Assembly: GCA_019703815.1 (NCBI GenBank)
Contig: AP023052.1
Coordinates: 62,001 to 126,000 of the forward strand
From: Thaumasiovibrio occultus
GTDB lineage: Bacteria > Pseudomonadota > Gammaproteobacteria > Enterobacterales > Vibrionaceae
Reading direction: 5' to 3'
DNA length: 64,000 nt
This document shows positions 1 through 9,423 of this stretch, one piece after another. The position numbers and the translations under genes are program-made. A model generated the notes under the pieces. The model was not told the origin of the DNA and made no database searches. It saw only the letters and a list, made by a program, of their open reading frames with translations. Position 1 is the first letter of the stretch. Each line of letters opens with the position of its first letter.

Positions 1-20
1 TTTATTGAGGAAGCGTCGTT

Positions 21-566
21 ATGACTCGTAAGAAAAAAGCGCGAAAAGTTGGTTCAGAAGGACCAGCACAGTATCGCGAGAAGTCAATTTCTCAATTAGA
101 CAAGGAAGGTCTGGCGCGTAAAAAAGCCCGCAAACGGAAAGGCCAACAGGCGGGTGCCCGTCATTCGGCAGAATCGGCCAAGCGCGCTCAAGCACAGACG
201 GCAGTGAAAGATCCGCGACTTGGTAGTAAAAAGCCGATCTCTTTGGTGGTTGAAGCGAAGCCGCACCCTAAATCGAATGAAGCGAAGCGCCAGCGTAAAG
301 TGGGTGCCGCCCAAGAGCTAGAGATGCTGGAAAATGATGTTCAGCTAATGGCCCTGCTTGACCGTTTAGACAACGGCGAGAAGTTGGGTGCTGGCCTGCA
401 GCAGTATGTTGATGAAAAGCTGGATCGCATCGAGCAACTGATGGACCAGTTGGGTCTATTGGATGAGCCTGAAGAAGAGAAAGCGCAGCCGAAGAAACCG
501 CTAACGGACGAAGACCGTCTAGCGCAGTTTGAGCGCTTTGATATGGATAGCTTCGACAAGGAGTAA
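21..566 (+). CDS. yihI: YihI, GTPase-activating protein of the ribosome assembly GTPase Der
   Basis: A 181-residue cytoplasmic protein. The first ~100 residues are very basic (many KKK, RKK and RKR runs); the C-terminal part is acidic with a helical central segment and ends in a DMDSFDKE tail. This basic-then-acidic layout and the MTRKKKARK opening are typical of YihI, which stimulates GTP hydrolysis by Der (EngA) and tunes 50S subunit maturation. The ATG has a GAGGAAG ribosome site just upstream. The DUF2489 gene follows after 2 bases, so the two are probably co-transcribed with hemN behind them, as in other Vibrionaceae. The function is known from the Escherichia coli homolog; identity here rests on sequence resemblance and neighbours. 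Confidence 0.9.
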   Translation: MTRKKKARKVGSEGPAQYREKSISQLDKEGLARKKARKRKGQQAGARHSAESAKRAQAQTAVKDPRLGSKKPISLVVEAKPHPKSNEAKRQRKVGAAQELEMLENDVQLMALLDRLDNGEKLGAGLQQYVDEKLDRIEQLMDQLGLLDEPEEEKAQPKKPLTDEDRLAQFERFDMDSFDKE

Positions 567-568
567 AC

Positions 569-1051
569 ATGCCATTGTGGTTGTGGCTAACGGGTGGCGC
601 GATTGTCACCGGTTTTGCCGGGTACGCAGGTTTTCTGCTCGCCAAATTGCATTTACAAAACAAGCGCCAAGAAGAGATGTTGCGTAATGCGGTGATCAAA
701 CGGAATCAACGCCTATTTGACAGCATTTTCATTATTGCCGAAGCAACGAAGCAAGGGCAGTGTGACTTGGCGGAAGCGGCGATCCGCTTAGCGGTCTTGT
801 TTGACCATGTGCAAGGGGAGTGGCGCGAAGAGTTCGCTACCACGTACCCTTCTTTGGCTGATCTGAACGAAGTAGTGAAAGACCTGCCGCGTGGTGATGA
901 TCGCAAGCAATTAGCGAAACGCGATCGGATGCGCCAAGATGTTGAGCGAATGAAAAAAGAGGCGGAGCTGCAAGACAGTATTCTCGCCGAACTTGATATT
1001 TTACTTGCTAAAAAAGACACAACGCTAGCTTCGCTCGAAGCCGCCTTGTAA
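569..1051 (+). CDS. DUF2489 family membrane-anchored protein
   Basis: 160 residues. One N-terminal membrane helix (about residues 4-26: LWLWLTGGAIVTGFAGYAGF) is followed by a basic stretch and a mostly alpha-helical cytoplasmic part with a charged coiled-coil-like end (residues 105-155). This matches the DUF2489 family found between yihI and hemN in Vibrio-like bacteria. No enzymatic motif is visible and the function is unknown. It starts 2 bases after the yihI stop, so it is translationally linked. A perfect 9-bp inverted repeat (1062-1081) lies between it and hemN but has no T-run, so I do not call it a terminator. Confidence 0.8.
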   Translation: MPLWLWLTGGAIVTGFAGYAGFLLAKLHLQNKRQEEMLRNAVIKRNQRLFDSIFIIAEATKQGQCDLAEAAIRLAVLFDHVQGEWREEFATTYPSLADLNEVVKDLPRGDDRKQLAKRDRMRQDVERMKKEAELQDSILAELDILLAKKDTTLASLEAAL

Positions 1052-1103
1052 TAGTAGTTATGCCGCAGCGCACGCTGCGGCCTTGCCAATAAGATGACGA
1101 ATT

Positions 1104-2489
1104 ATGGATACGACGGCGATTGAATGGGATCAGGCACTGATTGAAAAATACAATTACTCCGGTCCGCGCTACACTTCCTATCCGACTGCTCTTGAATTCT
1201 CAGAAGATTTCACTGATACGCAATTTGCCATAGAGTGTGGGCGCTATCCGTCGCGTCCGTTGTCGTTGTATGTTCACATCCCGTTTTGTCATCAACTGTG
1301 TTACTACTGTGGCTGTAATAAGGTGATCACTCGCCATCAGCACAAGGCCGATGATTATCTTGATGTCTTGATCAATGAAGTACGTCAACGAGCATCATTA
1401 CTGGGTAATCGCTCCGTCACCCAATTGCATTTTGGCGGAGGGACGCCAACCTTTCTAACCGAAAGCCAAATTACCCGTTTGATGACCGAGCTGCGCGCGC
1501 AGTTTGCGTTTGCGCCTGAGGCGGAGATCAGTATTGAGATCGACCCACGCCGGATTGAATTATCACTGCTCGACCATTTGCGCGCCGAAGGTTTTAACCG
1601 TATTAGCATCGGGGTGCAGGACTTTAATAAAGAAGTGCAGCAGCGTGTTAACCGCGAGCAAGACGAGCAGTTTATTGCCGCCATGGTTGCGCGCGCGAGT
1701 GAGTTGGGTTTTCGCTCGACCAACTTGGATTTGATTTACGGCTTGCCGACTCAAACCCAAGCCCGTTTTGCGCACACTTTGGAGCAAGTTGTGGCCCTGC
1801 GTCCGGGGCGTTTGTCGATTTTCAACTATGCCCATATGCCGACCTTGTTTGCCGCGCAACGTAAAATCGACGAAGCAGAATTGCCGTCAGCGACGGAAAA
1901 GTTAGCGATTTTGCAGCACACCATTGCTGCCCTGACCGGTGCGGGCTATCAGTTTATCGGCATGGATCATTTTGCTCTGCCTGATGATGAGCTCGCAAAA
2001 GCGCAGCGTGCGGGCGAGCTTCATCGCAACTTCCAAGGCTACACCACGCAAGGCGAGTGTGACTTGCTCGGTTTGGGCGTGTCAGCCATTTCGATGATGG
2101 GAGATGCGTACGCGCAAAACCAGAAAGAGCTTAAGTTGTATCGCCAAGATGTTGCCGAAAAACACCAAGCGTTGTGGCGCGGGGTGCCGCTGACAACGGA
2201 CGATAAAATTCGCCGTGATGTGATCAAGCAGCTGATTTGTAATTTCACCGTCAACGTCACTGAGATTGAAACCCAGTATGAGATCGACTTTGCTGACTAC
2301 TTTGTCGAAGATATCGCGCAATTGAGTAATTTTATTGACGATAACTTGGTCGAAGTGCACTTAACCGATCCCGTGCCGCGCATTGATGTCACGCCAAAAG
2401 GGCGGTTGTTGATCCGTAATATTTGCATGTGTTTTGATCGCTATTTGCGCCAAAAAATGCGGCAGAAACAGTTCTCGCGGGTGATTTAA
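1104..2489 (+). CDS. hemN: Oxygen-independent coproporphyrinogen III oxidase (radical SAM)
   Basis: 461 residues, close to the usual length. Catalyses anaerobic oxidative decarboxylation of coproporphyrinogen III to protoporphyrinogen IX in heme synthesis. The radical SAM cluster motif CxxxCxxCxC is at C62, C66, C69 and C71, the same positions as in E. coli HemN. The family N-terminus (YNYSGPRYTSYPTA), the GGGTPTF glycine motif near residue 113 and the HemN C-terminal domain are intact. The Shine-Dalgarno sequence is poor (AAGATGA about 8 bases upstream). It is the last gene of the rightward yihI group and is followed by a strong terminator. Heme supply is relevant to the oxidase cluster at 44-52 kb. 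Confidence 0.96.
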   Translation: MDTTAIEWDQALIEKYNYSGPRYTSYPTALEFSEDFTDTQFAIECGRYPSRPLSLYVHIPFCHQLCYYCGCNKVITRHQHKADDYLDVLINEVRQRASLLGNRSVTQLHFGGGTPTFLTESQITRLMTELRAQFAFAPEAEISIEIDPRRIELSLLDHLRAEGFNRISIGVQDFNKEVQQRVNREQDEQFIAAMVARASELGFRSTNLDLIYGLPTQTQARFAHTLEQVVALRPGRLSIFNYAHMPTLFAAQRKIDEAELPSATEKLAILQHTIAALTGAGYQFIGMDHFALPDDELAKAQRAGELHRNFQGYTTQGECDLLGLGVSAISMMGDAYAQNQKELKLYRQDVAEKHQALWRGVPLTTDDKIRRDVIKQLICNFTVNVTEIETQYEIDFADYFVEDIAQLSNFIDDNLVEVHLTDPVPRIDVTPKGRLLIRNICMCFDRYLRQKMRQKQFSRVI

Positions 2490-2523
2490 CCGCCAAATCG
2501 TCATTGCTGATTTAAAACAAAAA

Positions 2524-2549
2524 ACGCCAGTCTTCGACTGGCGTTTTTT
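2524..2549 (+). terminator. Rho-independent terminator after hemN
   Basis: Perfect 9-bp stem (acgccagtc / gactggcgt) with a 3-base loop, followed by six T. The upstream A-run makes it potentially bidirectional, so it could also end the leftward small ORF at 2604-2732. Confidence 0.9.
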
Positions 2550-2603
2550 GTGCGCGTGAGTGCGCCGGTGCCGCTGATCAAACCTAAGGGTACCGTCACT
2601 GAC

Positions 2604-2732
2604 TTACCAACTGCTGAAGGTGAATGCCGCGACAATCGCGACGGCACCGGCCATCAGTTGGTTTGGGCTGCTCATGCCAATTTCATTGATGATTGGCATC
2701 GACAGCGAAAGAGTAAAAAGCTCGTTTAGCAT
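2604..2732 (-). CDS. Small hydrophobic peptide, 42 residues, function unknown
   Basis: A short leftward ORF starting ATG at 2732 and stopping at 2604, preceded by a near-ideal Shine-Dalgarno sequence (GGAGGA, five bases from the ATG). The N-terminal half is amphipathic (MLNELFTLSLSMPIINEIG), then SSPNQL, then a short hydrophobic segment (residues 27-40, AGAVAIVAAFTF). This looks like a single-span inner membrane micropeptide. It ends ~55 bases before the hemN terminator, which has the A-run to work in this direction too. An inverted repeat TGTGGC/GCCACA (2745-2766) sits just upstream of the ribosome site. I do not recognise a family. The ribosome site and clean hydrophobic profile support it being real; function is unknown. 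Confidence 0.6.
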   Translation of the reverse strand: MLNELFTLSLSMPIINEIGMSSPNQLMAGAVAIVAAFTFSSW

Positions 2733-2926
2733 GGGCTCCTCCAATGTGGCGCGCGATTGTGCCACAATTTGGCGGGAATGCACTGGCCATGGTTAAACTT
2801 TCAGCGCATAGAATGGCAAGATAACTTTACCTCGCCGTCTCGCTATTGCGATTAACCTGGCTGCTCGCTCTAAACCTAGCTCAAAGTCTGACTTCAACGC
2901 TTCGGGCCGCCTGCTCTGTTTGGGTA

Positions 2927-3928
2927 TTAGCGCTGTTGAGCCATCGCTTGCAGCGCTTGTTTTTCTGCCGCTGACAAGAATGCCATTTCCAAGCCATTGG
3001 CTAAGCACTGGCGTACATCCGCTTCTGATAGGCCCGCTTTTGGCGCCATCACATTCAGCTCGTGTGGTAGCTCGATACCTTCGACGGCCGGATCGTCGGT
3101 GTTCAGGCCGACACAAATGCCGTGATTTAAGAATGCGCGAATAGGGTGTTGCTCAAGCGTGGCGACCGTGCTGGTTTGAATGTTTGAGGTCAGGCACGAC
3201 TCAATACCGATGCGGTGCTCAGCCAAGTAATCCATCAGGGCGGGATCGTGGATCGCTTTAACGCCGTGGCCGATACGCTCAGCACCAAGCTCACGGATCG
3301 CTTGCCACATGCTTTCCGGGCCCGCTGCTTCACCGGCATGAACGGTCACGCGAAGGCCAGCATCACGGACTTGTTTGAAGTGCTGTACAAACTGCTCGCC
3401 CGGTTGACCGAGTTCATCACCGGCCAGATCGATGGCGACTAGATGTTGTTTTTGGCTGAGCAGAGCGTCGAGCTCTTGCTGGCACGCTTGGGTGCCGAAA
3501 GTGCGGCTCATGATGCCGATCAGATTGGCTTTCACGCCAAAGTCACGACAACCGGCTTGCACCCCATCGACAACCGCTTCGACCACGCCCGCGACCGGCA
3601 GGTTGTGTTTCATCGCCATGTAGTACGGAGAGAAACGTAGCTCGGCGTAATCAATGTCGGCACGCAGCACATCTTCCACGTTTTCATAGGCAACGCGACG
3701 GCATGCATCAAGCGAGCCTAGCACCGCAACACCCCAGTCGAGCTTTTCAAGGAAAGCGACAAGGCTTGGGCAAGTGTCGATCACTTGTACGTGCGGGCGC
3801 AGTGCGTCGAGCGTGGTGGCTGGCAACGTCATGCCAAATTGTTGGCCGAGCTCTAGAATGGTTTGGCTACGAATATTGCCATCGAGGTGGCGGTGGAGAT
3901 CCGTAATAGGCAAATCGCGTAACTTCAT
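2927..3928 (-). CDS. add: Adenosine deaminase
   Basis: 333 residues, the normal size. Hydrolyses adenosine and deoxyadenosine to inosine in purine salvage. All metal and catalytic residues are visible: H12 and H14 in HRHLDG, H197 and E200 in HAGE, H221 in GHG, and D278/D279 in TDDP, matching E. coli Add numbering almost exactly. It starts at ATG 3928. It appears monocistronic; 175 bases separate it from the upstream signalling gene, and the small peptide gene lies downstream on the same strand. Confidence 0.96.
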   Translation of the reverse strand: MKLRDLPITDLHRHLDGNIRSQTILELGQQFGMTLPATTLDALRPHVQVIDTCPSLVAFLEKLDWGVAVLGSLDACRRVAYENVEDVLRADIDYAELRFSPYYMAMKHNLPVAGVVEAVVDGVQAGCRDFGVKANLIGIMSRTFGTQACQQELDALLSQKQHLVAIDLAGDELGQPGEQFVQHFKQVRDAGLRVTVHAGEAAGPESMWQAIRELGAERIGHGVKAIHDPALMDYLAEHRIGIESCLTSNIQTSTVATLEQHPIRAFLNHGICVGLNTDDPAVEGIELPHELNVMAPKAGLSEADVRQCLANGLEMAFLSAAEKQALQAMAQQR

Positions 3929-4103
3929 GGCGTTCCCCTGACTGTCGAGATGAGATGGGCGGCTTGGGGAGAGCTAATGGTCGTTTTTGATCTTCGACGC
4001 CACCTTTATCAGGCGGATGTAGCACACCCAAGCTGCAGATTGTGGAGAAGTATAGTGAATCTGCGCTCGGGTTTCTGCTTAAAAGTTACAGAGTTGGGTC
4101 AAT

Positions 4104-6653
4104 TTATGGTGTTGTTGCTGGTTTATTGACCTGATGCGTAGGCCAAAGCTCTAAAGGTTCGGGTTTGCTAAAGAGAAAGCCCTGCGCTTTTTCGCAACCT
4201 AGCTCGATCAAGAGATCGGCTTGCGCTTGGTTCTCAACCCCTTCCGCCACCAAGTCCGCGCCTAAGCCTTTGGTGAGGTTGATGATCGCATTGACGATAT
4301 TGCGACGCTGCGGGTAGATATTGGCATCTTTCACGAACGAGCGGTCAATTTTGACTTTATCAAATGGCAACTGATTGAGGTAAGCCAGCGAAGAGTAGCC
4401 GGTACCAAAGTCATCAATCGCAATTTTTACCCCAATTTGGCGGATGCTCTCGAGTACCCGCACCATTTGGCTGTTGTTACTCGCGAGGCGTGATTCGGTG
4501 ATTTCTAAAGTGAGGTTTTTGGGTGATAAACGGCTGATCGACAGCGCTGATTGCAGCTTCACTAGAAAATCATTTTGCATCAACTGACGCACAGACAGGT
4601 TCACATGCATGTTGAAATCAGCCGGCCAGTAGCCTTCTTCGATACTGGCTTGGGTGTCTAAACAGGCTTGTTCGAGTACTTGCTGGCCGATCTCGACAAT
4701 CATGCCGTTATCTTCAATCAGTGGAATGAACTGGATAGGCGGTACGACCCCACGCGATGGGCTGTGCCAACGCAGCAATGCTTCCGCGCCCAACACTGTG
4801 CCATCAGTAATATTGACCACCGGCTGGTAGTAGTTGCGAAATTCACGTTGTTCGATAGCGCGATGCAGCTCAGCCACCAAACGGGTTTTTGCCATGGTTT
4901 CATCAGCCATAAACGGCTCAAACCCACTGATCCGCACCCCTTCTTGGAAGTGAGCTTTACTCAGTGCCAAGCTAGCGTTGCGCAGCCATTCCGTTTCACT
5001 GTTCGGTTGGAAGTTGCCGGTGACCATACCGATGGAGATCTGGACCACCACTTCATCATCGTCAATGTGAAACGCGGTTTCGAATACCGACATTATATGA
5101 TGAGCAAAGGTTTGTGCGACTTCACTCGACTCGACATTAGGGTGGAACACCGCAAACTCATCTCCGCCAATACGGGCGATCACGGTTTCATTCGGTAAAC
5201 GGGTTTTTAGGCGGCGAGCAATCGCGACTAACAGACGGTCTCCCGTGAGGTGGCCCAAGCTGTCGTTAATACTGCGAAAAGCGTTGAGATCGAGCAGATA
5301 CAAGCCAGAGTAGCCGAGGTTTTGCCGCGGTTTGCGCATTTCGTCGAGCAAGCCCTCACGGCTCGATAGCTCCGTCAGTGAGTCGTAGAGCACCTGTTTA
5401 CGCAGCGTGTAGAAAGATTGCTGCAAGCGCATCGACATATCATGAAACGCCGAGGAGAGCAGGGCGGTCTCTTTTAACCGCACTTTGGAGCGAATTTGGA
5501 AATCCCAGCTACCGTCCGATAGGCCCCGCGCTGCATTGGCGATTTCATCGATTGGACGGGTTAAATGCGAGACGGCAAACACCGCGATGATCAGCGCGCC
5601 GGCGGCGAATAAGAAGGCAGAGATCAATCCGGCTTGCTGGATTTTGGGCACATCACCGAGCAACGCGTTTTCGTCGATATTCACCACCACATACCACATC
5701 AGGCCTTGGGCGTCGCGGTACGGGCGTACCATGCTAAATTGGGTGGTGTTATCGAGTTGCAGTTTGAATTCAAACTGATTGGAAATGGTGCCAGTGCTGA
5801 GCATTAGCATCAGCATTTTTGAGGTATGGGAAATGATCGGGTGGCGACTGCGCGTGGCATGGACACGCTGCCCTTCAATACTCATGGGCTGATCGAGATA
5901 CGACGACGCCACTAAGTAGCCCTCTTGATCCATCACATACGTGTGGCCTTTGTAGGCTTGGCTGTGACCCGCCAGTAATTTGCTGATCTGCTGTAAGTGA
6001 ATGTCGGTGGCTAGTACGCCCATCAACTCTTCGCCCACCAAAATAGGGGTGGCGGCGGTAATGGTGATATCTTCGCGCTCGTCATGGTTGGCGTAGATCC
6101 CTGACCAAGTCGGGGCTTTGCTTTGTGCGACGGGGCGGTACCAAGGACGCTGGGTGGGGTTGTAAGCATCGCTCGTGAAGATAGGCTCTTGATTGCGGTT
6201 TTGGCCTGGATAGATCTCGAGGTGCTGCAAGGTACGCGCGTCTTTGAGCATCATTGAAATGCTGCGGTCGTCGTTTTTGCGAAAACCGAGAAACTCGCCT
6301 TTATTGGTGGCGTAGCTGATCGCGCCAACTTGTGGGAACTGCTCGTGGTAATCCATTAAGGTGCTGTTGAGGAAGCCATCAAACTGCTCCAGATCTTTTG
6401 CATCATGGATACCAAACTGCTCAATAGCATCGCTGATGGTTTTACTCGCGGCAAAAGGCGCAAGTAAAAATCTGTCGAGCTCGGTTTCGATATTGCCTGA
6501 ATAGGCATGAAGTAAGCGACCACTCATCTCGGCTGTCATGCGCTCATTACTGCTGTGCTGAACCAGCGCCATGATCAATAGCGTCATTGCCAGCAGCGCA
6601 GTGATGGGCAACACAATGGCCCAGCGCAAGGGAATGGGATGAGTGAACTTCAT
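4104..6653 (-). CDS. Membrane sensor with Cache, HAMP, GGDEF and EAL domains (cyclic di-GMP turnover)
   Basis: 849 residues. A membrane helix at about 10-31, a periplasmic double-Cache-like sensor (about 40-335), a second helix (about 341-362), a HAMP linker (to ~415), GGDEF (about 425-580) and EAL (about 595-835). The diguanylate cyclase signature GGDEF is intact at 496-500. The phosphodiesterase signature is intact too: EAL at 624-626, DDFGTGYSSL at 747-756, K768 in VKIDRSF and EGVE at 804-807. The inhibitory RxxD site is absent (the aligned residues are PNET). Both activities are therefore chemically possible; which dominates cannot be read from sequence. The gene appears monocistronic. 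The Cache ligand is unknown. Confidence 0.9.
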   Translation of the reverse strand: MKFTHPIPLRWAIVLPITALLAMTLLIMALVQHSSNERMTAEMSGRLLHAYSGNIETELDRFLLAPFAASKTISDAIEQFGIHDAKDLEQFDGFLNSTLMDYHEQFPQVGAISYATNKGEFLGFRKNDDRSISMMLKDARTLQHLEIYPGQNRNQEPIFTSDAYNPTQRPWYRPVAQSKAPTWSGIYANHDEREDITITAATPILVGEELMGVLATDIHLQQISKLLAGHSQAYKGHTYVMDQEGYLVASSYLDQPMSIEGQRVHATRSRHPIISHTSKMLMLMLSTGTISNQFEFKLQLDNTTQFSMVRPYRDAQGLMWYVVVNIDENALLGDVPKIQQAGLISAFLFAAGALIIAVFAVSHLTRPIDEIANAARGLSDGSWDFQIRSKVRLKETALLSSAFHDMSMRLQQSFYTLRKQVLYDSLTELSSREGLLDEMRKPRQNLGYSGLYLLDLNAFRSINDSLGHLTGDRLLVAIARRLKTRLPNETVIARIGGDEFAVFHPNVESSEVAQTFAHHIMSVFETAFHIDDDEVVVQISIGMVTGNFQPNSETEWLRNASLALSKAHFQEGVRISGFEPFMADETMAKTRLVAELHRAIEQREFRNYYQPVVNITDGTVLGAEALLRWHSPSRGVVPPIQFIPLIEDNGMIVEIGQQVLEQACLDTQASIEEGYWPADFNMHVNLSVRQLMQNDFLVKLQSALSISRLSPKNLTLEITESRLASNNSQMVRVLESIRQIGVKIAIDDFGTGYSSLAYLNQLPFDKVKIDRSFVKDANIYPQRRNIVNAIINLTKGLGADLVAEGVENQAQADLLIELGCEKAQGFLFSKPEPLELWPTHQVNKPATTP

Positions 6654-6786
6654 AGATCCTTTCGTCGCAGCAACAAGGTTAGTATTAATCTTTTTATCAT
6701 AAGTGAGACAGATCTATCAGCGGTTATTGAGCTTAGAAGCGATAAATTGCGGGTGCTTCAAATTTCTGCCGAGGATAGGCTCTCGC

Positions 6787-6862
6787 TAACGCGGTGTAGC
6801 ACATGAAGCTCCCGCCATGGTGTATCCCAATGGCGAACGCGGAGCAAGAGTCTACACCGTTA
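6787..6862. repeat. Nested inverted repeats downstream of ntrC
   Basis: An outer arm (taacgcggtgtag, 6787-6799) pairs with ctacaccgtta (6852-6862) with a two-base bulge. Inside it a second repeat, cgccat (6813-6818) with atggcg (6830-6835), forms another hairpin. No T-run follows on either strand, so it is not an ordinary terminator. It lies between the ntrC stop and the start of the GGDEF-EAL gene. Function unknown. Confidence 0.35.
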
Positions 6863-6891
6863 TCTGAACGGTTTCCTTATGTGACCTATCA

Positions 6892-8304
6892 TTAGCGGTC
6901 GAGATCGAGCTCTTTTAATTTCCGGGTAAGGGTATTGCGTCCCCAACCGAGTAATTTCGCTGCTTCTTGCTTGTGACCATGGGTGTGGTGCAGCGCTGTG
7001 GTCAGCAAAATACGTTCAAAATCGGGCATGGCTTCACGCAGCAAATTGCACTCGCCACGAGTCAGCGCTTGTTGCGCCCATTGCGCGAGCAGCACTTGCC
7101 AGTTTTGCTCGCCGTCAGACTCGCCGATGGCGTTGACCGGTTGCAGTAACTCCGGTGGCAGATCTGCCGGCAAAATTTCGTTACCACTGGCCATCACTGT
7201 TAGCCAGCGGCAGGTGTTTTCCAGCTGGCGTACGTTCCCTGGCCAATCGAGCGCGGTGAGGGCGTGGCTGGTATCGGGGTGAAGGGTTTTGACTTCCACC
7301 CCCAGCTCGCTGGCTGCACGTTTAAGAAAATGCTCGGTGAGCTGTGGGATATCTTGGCGGCGATCTTTGAGTGCCGGCAGATGAACCCGAATGACGTTAA
7401 GACGGTGGAACAGATCTTCCCGAAAGCTGCCTTTGGCGACCAGATGTTCGAGGTTTTGGTGGGTGGCGGCGATGATCCGTACATCTACTTCAATCGGTGA
7501 GTGACCCCCGACGCGATAAAATTGACCGTCGGCCAGTACTCGCAGCAAACGGGTTTGGATATCGAGCGGCATATCGCCAATTTCATCCAAAAACAGCGTG
7601 CCACCATTGGCTTGCTCAAATCGCCCTTGGCGCACGGTGTTGGCACCCGTAAACGCGCCTTTTTCATGACCAAACAGCTCAGATTCAATCAAATCTTTTG
7701 GGATCGCTGCCATATTCAAGGCGATAAACGCATTGCTTGAGCGTGGGCTGTGGCGATGAAGCGCTTGCGCGACTAACTCTTTACCGGTACCAGACTCACC
7801 ATTGATCAGCACCGAAATGGACGAGCGAGACAGACGGCCGATGGCACGGAACACTTCCTGCATCGCCGGCGCTTCGCCAATGATCTCGGGCGCGGCTTTG
7901 TCGCTATCTGCGCGGGGTGACAAACGTTTTTGCTCTTGGCTGTGGGCAAGTGCACGCTCGGCCAGCGTTAAGGCATCATCAATATCAAACGGCTTGGGTA
8001 AATATTCAAACGCCCCTTGCTGGAAGGCATTGACGGCGGCGTCTAAGTCCGAGTGCGCGGTCATGATGATCACGGGTAGCGTCGGGTAGCTTTGCTGCAA
8101 ATGAGCGAGCAGGGCAAAGCCGTCCGTCCCCGGCATGCGAATATCTGAGATCAACACATCGGGCAGGCTGCGCTCTAATGCCGCCAACACGGCGTCTGCA
8201 TCGGCGAACACTTCACACCGAATTTCGGCGGCGGTCAGGGTTTTTTCGAGAACCCAGCGAATGGAGCTATCGTCATCAACGACCCAAATCGATCCTTTGC
8301 TCAT
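6892..8304 (-). CDS. glnG: Nitrogen regulator NtrC (NR-I), sigma-54 activator
   Basis: 470 residues. Receiver domain with phospho-acceptor D54 (LISDIRMPG); AAA+ domain with Walker A GESGTGKE at 169-176, the sigma-54 contact loop GAFTGA at 216-221 and Walker B DEIGD at 240-244; and a Fis-type helix-turn-helix at the C-terminus (about 435-470). When phosphorylated by NtrB under nitrogen limitation it binds TGCACC-N5-GGTGCA sites and drives sigma-54 promoters such as that of glnA. It lies 14 bases downstream of ntrB in one leftward operon. The binding sites at 9424-9444 and 11773-11871 are its expected targets. Confidence 0.97.
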   Translation of the reverse strand: MSKGSIWVVDDDSSIRWVLEKTLTAAEIRCEVFADADAVLAALERSLPDVLISDIRMPGTDGFALLAHLQQSYPTLPVIIMTAHSDLDAAVNAFQQGAFEYLPKPFDIDDALTLAERALAHSQEQKRLSPRADSDKAAPEIIGEAPAMQEVFRAIGRLSRSSISVLINGESGTGKELVAQALHRHSPRSSNAFIALNMAAIPKDLIESELFGHEKGAFTGANTVRQGRFEQANGGTLFLDEIGDMPLDIQTRLLRVLADGQFYRVGGHSPIEVDVRIIAATHQNLEHLVAKGSFREDLFHRLNVIRVHLPALKDRRQDIPQLTEHFLKRAASELGVEVKTLHPDTSHALTALDWPGNVRQLENTCRWLTVMASGNEILPADLPPELLQPVNAIGESDGEQNWQVLLAQWAQQALTRGECNLLREAMPDFERILLTTALHHTHGHKQEAAKLLGWGRNTLTRKLKELDLDR

Positions 8305-8318
8305 GCTTGCTCCTGTGC

Positions 8319-9404
8319 TTATTCTCGTCCCGACTGCACGTGATCGGCAGCGGCGGGGTTGATCGGTAGATAGAAGGTAAAATTGGTGTGCCCCGGTGAG
8401 CTACTGACTTCAATTTTGCCTTTGTGTTGGTCAATCAGATTTTGGGCGATAGATAGCCCTAATCCCGTGCCGCCCTGACGCCCGCTCACCATGGGGTAAA
8501 ACAGCGTGTCTTGAATGGCCGCCGGAATGCCGGGACCGTTATCAATGATCTCGATGCGCGCGGCGAGGCGGTAGCGCTGGCCGTGGATCAGGGTTTGATG
8601 CTCGGTGCGGGTGCGCAAAATGATCTCGCCATCGGGGGTGTGGCGTAAGGCTTGAGCCGCGTTGCGTACCACGTTGAGTAGGGCTTGTTCGAGCTGCTCG
8701 CTGTCCATTTCAAAGTCGGGCAAGCTGGGATCGTAATCGCGCACAATTTTGGTGCAATTGCCGTCATCCAGGGCGATCAGCTGGCGTACGTTTTCCAACA
8801 CCTTGTGAATATTGCCTTGCTGGCGGATCCCCGGGCGCTGCGGGCCCAACAAGCGATCGACCAAATTGCGCAGGCGATCGGCTTGTTCGATGATGATCTG
8901 GGTGTATTCCTTTAAATCGGGATCGGGCAAGGTTTTCTCTAGCAGTTGCGCGGCACCGCGCAGGCCGCCAAGGGGGTTTTTGATCTCATGGGCCAAGCCG
9001 CGGACCAGCTCTTTCGCGGCTTGTTGCTGGGCAAGCAAACTCAGCTCTTGGGTCATACGGCGTTGCGGCGTCTGTTGCTGCATTTCAATCACGATCAATA
9101 ATTGCTTTTGAAACGAGACGGGCGAGGCTTGTAACTCAATGGACAGCGGGTTGCCATCAACCACAAGGGTGACATCGCTATCGCTTAGCGGTTGACCAGA
9201 GATCAGGGTTTGGGTGATCAGGTGAAGGTCGACAGACAGGTGATCATACAGCGCGGTAAACGCGGGTGAGTCAATTTTGCGTTGTGCCAAGGAGAACAAC
9301 GACTCTGCGGCGGTGTTGAGGTAGTAAACCTCAAGAGATTCATCCAACACCACGATGGCATTGGTGACATTATTTAAGATAGCGTGTGCAAATTCAGTCG
9401 ACAC
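8319..9404 (-). CDS. glnL: Nitrogen sensor histidine kinase NtrB (NR-II)
   Basis: 361 residues from the GTG at 9404. N-terminal PAS domain (about 5-105), then the H-box with phospho-acceptor H139 (GLAHEIKNPLGG), the N-box (LLNVVRNAAQAL), and G-boxes DNGPGIP and GGTGLGLS. It phosphorylates or dephosphorylates NtrC according to PII state. An in-frame ATG exists at 9443, but it lies inside the NtrC palindrome at 9424-9444. The GTG at 9404 has a GGAAGGGGG ribosome site and gives the expected NtrB N-terminus (STEFAHAILNNV), so I use it. It is first in the ntrBC operon. Confidence 0.94.
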   Translation of the reverse strand: MSTEFAHAILNNVTNAIVVLDESLEVYYLNTAAESLFSLAQRKIDSPAFTALYDHLSVDLHLITQTLISGQPLSDSDVTLVVDGNPLSIELQASPVSFQKQLLIVIEMQQQTPQRRMTQELSLLAQQQAAKELVRGLAHEIKNPLGGLRGAAQLLEKTLPDPDLKEYTQIIIEQADRLRNLVDRLLGPQRPGIRQQGNIHKVLENVRQLIALDDGNCTKIVRDYDPSLPDFEMDSEQLEQALLNVVRNAAQALRHTPDGEIILRTRTEHQTLIHGQRYRLAARIEIIDNGPGIPAAIQDTLFYPMVSGRQGGTGLGLSIAQNLIDQHKGKIEVSSSPGHTNFTFYLPINPAAADHVQSGRE

Positions 9405-9423
9405 CGGGACCCCCTTCCCTTGA

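Noticed and set aside
1062-1081. 9-bp inverted repeat between the DUF2489 gene and hemN
   Set aside because: No T-run follows and hemN is close behind, so it is not a convincing terminator; it may just be an mRNA hairpin.
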